Below, in pieces: positions 5,475 to 8,036 of a DNA stretch of 8,036 nucleotides (position 1 is its first letter; every line of letters begins with the position of its first letter). The translations under genes were made by a program, and so were the position numbers. This DNA comes from Sphingobacterium sp. UBA6711 (GTDB lineage Bacteria; Bacteroidota; Bacteroidia; Sphingobacteriales; Sphingobacteriaceae): contig DKIT01000192.1 of assembly GCA_002454415.1 (NCBI GenBank), forward strand, positions 301 through 8,336, written 5' to 3'. Below the pieces are notes generated by a model that saw nothing but the letters and a program-made list of their open reading frames with translations, was not told the origin of the DNA and did not search any database.

Positions 5475-6362
5475 TTATTTGGATTTGTCATAGAATGATT
5501 GTAACTCATCTTTAGACTCCGTGAATTTAAAATATTTTGGCTCGTGTAAAATAGAATTGACATAAATTTCTCGCATCCTTTCCTTGTCCTGTAATTCAGC
5601 AGATGCACTAAACTGGGCAATCAATGTACTGTAAAACCCTCCAATGTGCCATTTATTGTATCCTACTGTTTTATCGTATCCAATCCAATCAAAGTCTGCA
5701 TAGTCAAAGTTTTTAAAGTAGAAATATTCCTTGCCATTAAACTTTGGAAGCTTGTCGCAAAACTCAAGTATCTTTTTATTGTTTTTCATCATCTTTAGAA
5801 CTTTGAAGCGTGGTCCAACCAAAGCGTCCATCATACTCAAAAAAAAGATTGCCTTTTCAGTTTCGTCCTTAAATCCTAAACTGTCAATATTGAAATTGTA
5901 CTTGCTCAAATCAGCTTCGTTAAACAATGAAGTTATCCCTCCATGGATACGATAGTAGTAGTTATCAAGCAACCATCGACTATCAATCTGCTTGGAAAGA
6001 ATTTCATTTGCTACTGCTACAACTGGTCTTGCCTTGACTTTTTGGTTTGTCCTATTGTAATGGATTTCGCGGATGACATACCAAAATACCAACTCTTCAT
6101 CATTTGGTCTTGCTAGAAAGTACGTTTCTAAAATTGTATGGTCACCTTTGCCAACCGCAATTAAAGCATCAACAATATGATTCAGCTTAGGTGTCCGTAA
6201 TGAGTCAATTGATTTGGCAAATTCAGCACCTCTTGCATCTGTATTATAGGAGTAGAGTTCAGCGATAGCTATTAAATTATTGAGGTCTTTCTGATCAAGC
6301 TTTATTTGGGCTTTAGTAAAAGTCGTTGCTGCCAAAAGGATAAGACTTAAAAAGTATTTCAT
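5475..6362 (-). CDS. Secreted or periplasmic protein of unknown function
   Basis: The product (295 aa) starts with a typical signal peptide, MKYFLSLILLAATTFTKAQ, with cleavage likely around A18-Q19. No lipobox cysteine is present, so it should be exported to the periplasm or beyond, not anchored as a lipoprotein. The mature part is soluble, mainly helical in appearance up to about residue 200 (helices rich in Leu, Ala and charged residues), then a Tyr/Phe/Trp-rich segment (KEYFYFKNFDYADFDWIGY, 214-232) and a final helical part. It might contain degenerate TPR-like helices but no clear repeat is seen. I do not recognise a family; it looks like one of many lineage-specific Bacteroidota secreted proteins. 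It lies 62 bases downstream of the 128-residue gene on the same strand, so it may be co-transcribed or have its own promoter. The ATG at 6360-6362 is fixed by the signal peptide. Confidence 0.75.
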   Translation of the reverse strand: MKYFLSLILLAATTFTKAQIKLDQKDLNNLIAIAELYSYNTDARGAEFAKSIDSLRTPKLNHIVDALIAVGKGDHTILETYFLARPNDEELVFWYVIREIHYNRTNQKVKARPVVAVANEILSKQIDSRWLLDNYYYRIHGGITSLFNEADLSKYNFNIDSLGFKDETEKAIFFLSMMDALVGPRFKVLKMMKNNKKILEFCDKLPKFNGKEYFYFKNFDYADFDWIGYDKTVGYNKWHIGGFYSTLIAQFSASAELQDKERMREIYVNSILHEPKYFKFTESKDELQSFYDKSK

Positions 6363-6424
6363 TATTATTCGTCTTTGTTTTTGCGTATATGTTCTATCTG
6401 TTTCAAATTAGTTTCGTAAAAACC

Positions 6425-6811
6425 TTACAGTTTCAACGCCAACGGTCCATCCTTCGTCACCAGGCTGGACCAACCTGGACAAGATCCCACGGTTAGCTTT
6501 GCGATCAATCTGGACGCTAGAAATATATTGGCCACTATTTCTTCACCAAAATCCCAAGTGACTTCAATAGGCGACCATGCGTCAAATGGTTCAAGATTCT
6601 CTTTGACAAACTCCGATGGGTTTAAAAATGGTAGATTTTCCTTGCTATGCCATTCAGGTTGGCTCGGAGTCGGAGCCTTATTATATAGCCATATGTCTCC
6701 AACAATTCTTTTCTCTTTCCATAAATACGCATAGCATACCTTATCGTCATCTTCAATAAATACGGCGAACTCGGGCCGATCGTTTGATACATATTTCGTT
6801 AAACTTCCCAT
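6425..6811 (-). CDS. Conserved-looking cytoplasmic protein of unknown function
   Basis: The 128-residue product has no signal peptide or membrane segment. It reads as a compact beta-rich domain: two strands (FAVFIEDDDKVCYAYLW, 16-32) and a GDIWLYNKAPTP turn (38-49). A W-x-F-x-E-E segment near 86-91 is followed by an ending PGWSSLVTKDGPLALKL (112-128). The V-G-D-x-W-L-Y-N and P-G-W-S motifs look conserved, but I cannot name the family. A small immunity-like or accessory protein is possible and unproven. It starts 11 bases after the SRAP stop codon on the same strand, so the two are almost certainly co-transcribed, and translation may be coupled. The start at ATG 6809-6811 is the only one near the SRAP end. 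Confidence 0.65.
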   Translation of the reverse strand: MGSLTKYVSNDRPEFAVFIEDDDKVCYAYLWKEKRIVGDIWLYNKAPTPSQPEWHSKENLPFLNPSEFVKENLEPFDAWSPIEVTWDFGEEIVANIFLASRLIAKLTVGSCPGWSSLVTKDGPLALKL

Positions 6812-6822
6812 TGGATATTTAT

Positions 6823-7620
6823 TTAGAACAACGAAGTCTGCACCGTGTCACTTCCCAATGGCGGCAATCCTTCCCAGTCGAAAGCTTCGTAACGGTGTTT
6901 TCCATCGGGGCGGTTTGGATATCCTCTCAAGGTATACACGGGATAATGTTTCAGCTTATCATTGGGCATTTCAAACAAGAAAATCGGTGGCATATCGTCC
7001 TCCTGAATATCGTCGATCCATTGACGTTCGAGATCTTCCGGCAAGAATTAGGGCATACGGTGTTTATTCGGCCCATCATTATGAATATTGGCCATCACTT
7101 CGTTGGCTGCTCTTGTGAGCATCCCAAAGGAACCTACGCGTTCAACTACGCCATCCTCATCCACTGTCTCATGCCACTGGTACAAACCCGGTAGATAGAA
7201 CAGCTCCCGCCCTTCCGCACCAATAAAATAAGGCACTTTCTTTTTCCAGCCTTTCACTGCACGATGCTCAAAGGTACCACTCACAGGGATAAGGCAACGC
7301 TGCTTGCGCAACCGGTACCAATAGGATTTTTTATCTTCCAAAATTCGTTCGCTACGTACATTGATCATATTGCGCCTGCGATCGGCCTGCAGCTTGGGAT
7401 CGTCAATATAGGTGGGCAATACGCCCCACTCCATCTCGGTCAAGGCCAGCTGGCTTGAGTCCTTGTCCTTATACAGGATCGGATACTTGGGAAAGGTAAT
7501 GGCCTGGACATTTTCCAGGTAGTCATAATTGTAATCCAATTGACGACGTTCATCCCGCAATTGCGGAAAGGTCTTTTTGATGATCTCAATATCGGTATGG
7601 AGGCTAATATCCCAGCACAT
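6823..7620 (-). pseudogene. SRAP/YedK/HMCES-type abasic-site protein, interrupted by an in-frame TAA
   Basis: SRAP proteins crosslink their Cys2 to abasic sites in single-stranded DNA and shield them during replication. Here the start MCWDISLHT leaves Cys2 exposed after Met removal. Other active-site elements are N-V-R-S-E-R around 89-94, the glutamate in RCLIPVSGTFEH (108-119), and the histidine of HRMP at 187-190, matching C2, N75, E105 and H160 of E. coli YedK. Right after HRMP is TAA (7048-7050). The frame then continues F-L-P-E-D-L-E-R-Q-W to a proper stop at 6823. Related proteins have a hydrophobic residue at this point, so Leu TTA changed to TAA is the simplest explanation. Full length would be 265 residues; termination at TAA gives 190 residues with all catalytic residues but without the C-terminal quarter of the fold. 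The downstream part has no good start of its own (only TTG 7044). A good Shine-Dalgarno (AAGGA, 7 bases from ATG) precedes the gene. Family assignment is firm; whether the product is functional is unknown. Confidence 0.85.
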
Positions 7621-7685
7621 AATGGTATCCTTTTTTGTTTGGCTTTGACACGAATATACACAATTTGTGCTGTAAATAGTGATTG
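7621..7685 (-). promoter_or_regulatory. Promoter and ribosome binding site of the SRAP operon
   Basis: On the minus strand TATATTCG (7651-7658) differs from the TAnnTTTG -7 consensus at one base and lies 30 bases before the start codon. AAGGA at 7628-7632 is a proper Shine-Dalgarno with a 7-base spacer, which is unusual for this window. The small dyad CACAA-T-TTGTG (7659-7669) sits just upstream of the -7 box and could be an operator. The -33 element is unclear (TTTAC near 7673-7677). Confidence 0.4.
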
Positions 7686-7732
7686 CCCCTAAGACAAGAT
7701 AATTGTGCTTTTCCGTTTGGACTGGATCGGGG

Positions 7733-8036
7733 CTACCGAAGGATGTCTATAGCAAATACTTTCTTTTGGGTCTGCCCATCGCTAATGGTCGCCACTACCC
7801 GACCATATTCTAAGGAGAATAGGATATCGATAGGATTTTTGCGCTGAAATCTGGTCTTGGTACGCAGGTAATTGACAATATTTTTCTCATAGAGATTAAG
7901 CATACGCTTGTCCCAGTTCTCGTCCTTGATACGGTTAAGAAAAATACGGTAGCCTGATCCTGTTGCTAGCAGGCTTTCAATCTTATCTGCATCTTGCGGC
8001 AGCTGCAGGGCTCTTCCCTCCTTTGCCCCCAGTTGA
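7733..8036 (-). CDS. C-terminus of an unidentified protein, cut by the window edge
   Basis: The frame is open from the right edge to TAG at 7733-7735, giving the last 100 residues. It is soluble, basic and well composed: a helical part (LPQDADKIESLLATGSGYRI), a basic helix (NRIKDENWDKRMLNLYEK), then KTRFQRKNPIDILFSLEYGR and a final strand-turn-strand VVATISDGQTQKKVFAIDIL. The richer G+C and codon mix resemble the SRAP gene, suggesting it belongs to the core side of the window. I do not recognise the family. It is on the same strand as SRAP, but the 112-base gap with a promoter suggests SRAP is transcribed separately. It was found by translating the minus strand inward from the edge. Confidence 0.7.
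   Translation of the reverse strand, partial: QLGAKEGRALQLPQDADKIESLLATGSGYRIFLNRIKDENWDKRMLNLYEKNIVNYLRTKTRFQRKNPIDILFSLEYGRVVATISDGQTQKKVFAIDILR

Noticed and set aside
6823..7044. Separate small gene starting at TTG 7044
   Set aside because: It is in the same frame as SRAP, separated only by TAA and one codon, and continues the expected SRAP C-terminal region. It is the tail of the broken gene.
6784..7194. Plus-strand open frames opposite SRAP and the 128-residue gene
   Set aside because: They are antisense to genes with clear family signatures or clean operon placement. They show no motif or start signal of their own.
1..8036. CRISPR array, transposase or integrase
   Set aside because: No regularly spaced repeats, no DDE or tyrosine-recombinase motifs and no paired terminal inverted repeats with target duplication were found on either strand.

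Overview
The window looks like an accessory segment of a Bacteroidota chromosome, most probably a Sphingobacterium-like member of the Sphingobacteriia. The reasons are the low G+C, the weak or absent Shine-Dalgarno sequences on most genes, several TAnnTTTG-like -7 elements, a Bacteroidota-type SRAP protein beginning MCWDISLHT, and a secreted protein with a short signal peptide ending KAQ. The genus is inferred from general familiarity, not from any search.

Layout. Bases 1-513 are AT-rich and hold no intact gene, only a hairpin and a possible decayed reading frame with one membrane segment. Bases 562-1617 (+) encode a stand-alone AlbA_2/Schlafen-type protein, and a perfect 13-bp inverted repeat spans its stop codon. 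Bases 1758-1964 (+) are the N-terminal stub of a C5-cytosine DNA methyltransferase, broken by stops. An intact Vsr-family mismatch endonuclease (2085-2567, +) follows, so this looks like a collapsed dcm-vsr pair. Converging on it is an HNH endonuclease (2573-3532, -) with an N-terminal domain resembling the sulfur-binding domain of phosphorothioate-dependent restriction enzymes.

Bases 3621-5111 contain three Nudix-related loci. These are a relic of a mutT 5' end (3621-3714), an intact Nudix hydrolase (3715-4119, -), and a longer mutT (4716-5111, +) whose sixth codon is TGA. The relic and the longer mutT align without gaps over their first 80 bases or so, so they are two copies of one gene start. 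A small unknown gene (4284-4493, -) lies between the Nudix gene and the longer mutT. Bases 5112-5474 are non-coding, with a minus-strand terminator-like hairpin and several small dyads.

The right part is all on the minus strand and transcribed right to left. It holds the C-terminus of an unidentified gene (7733-8036, running off the window), an SRAP/YedK/HMCES gene (7620-6823) interrupted by one in-frame TAA, a 128-residue protein of unknown function 11 bases downstream, and a secreted 295-residue protein.

The genes that can be read concern DNA damage, DNA modification and nucleotide-pool cleaning (Vsr, HNH, two Nudix families, SRAP), plus one defence-associated family (AlbA_2). At least three genes (methyltransferase, mutT, SRAP) carry in-frame stops that look like single-base changes at otherwise well-preserved positions. 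The segment therefore looks like a decaying accessory or defence region, not a complete new system.
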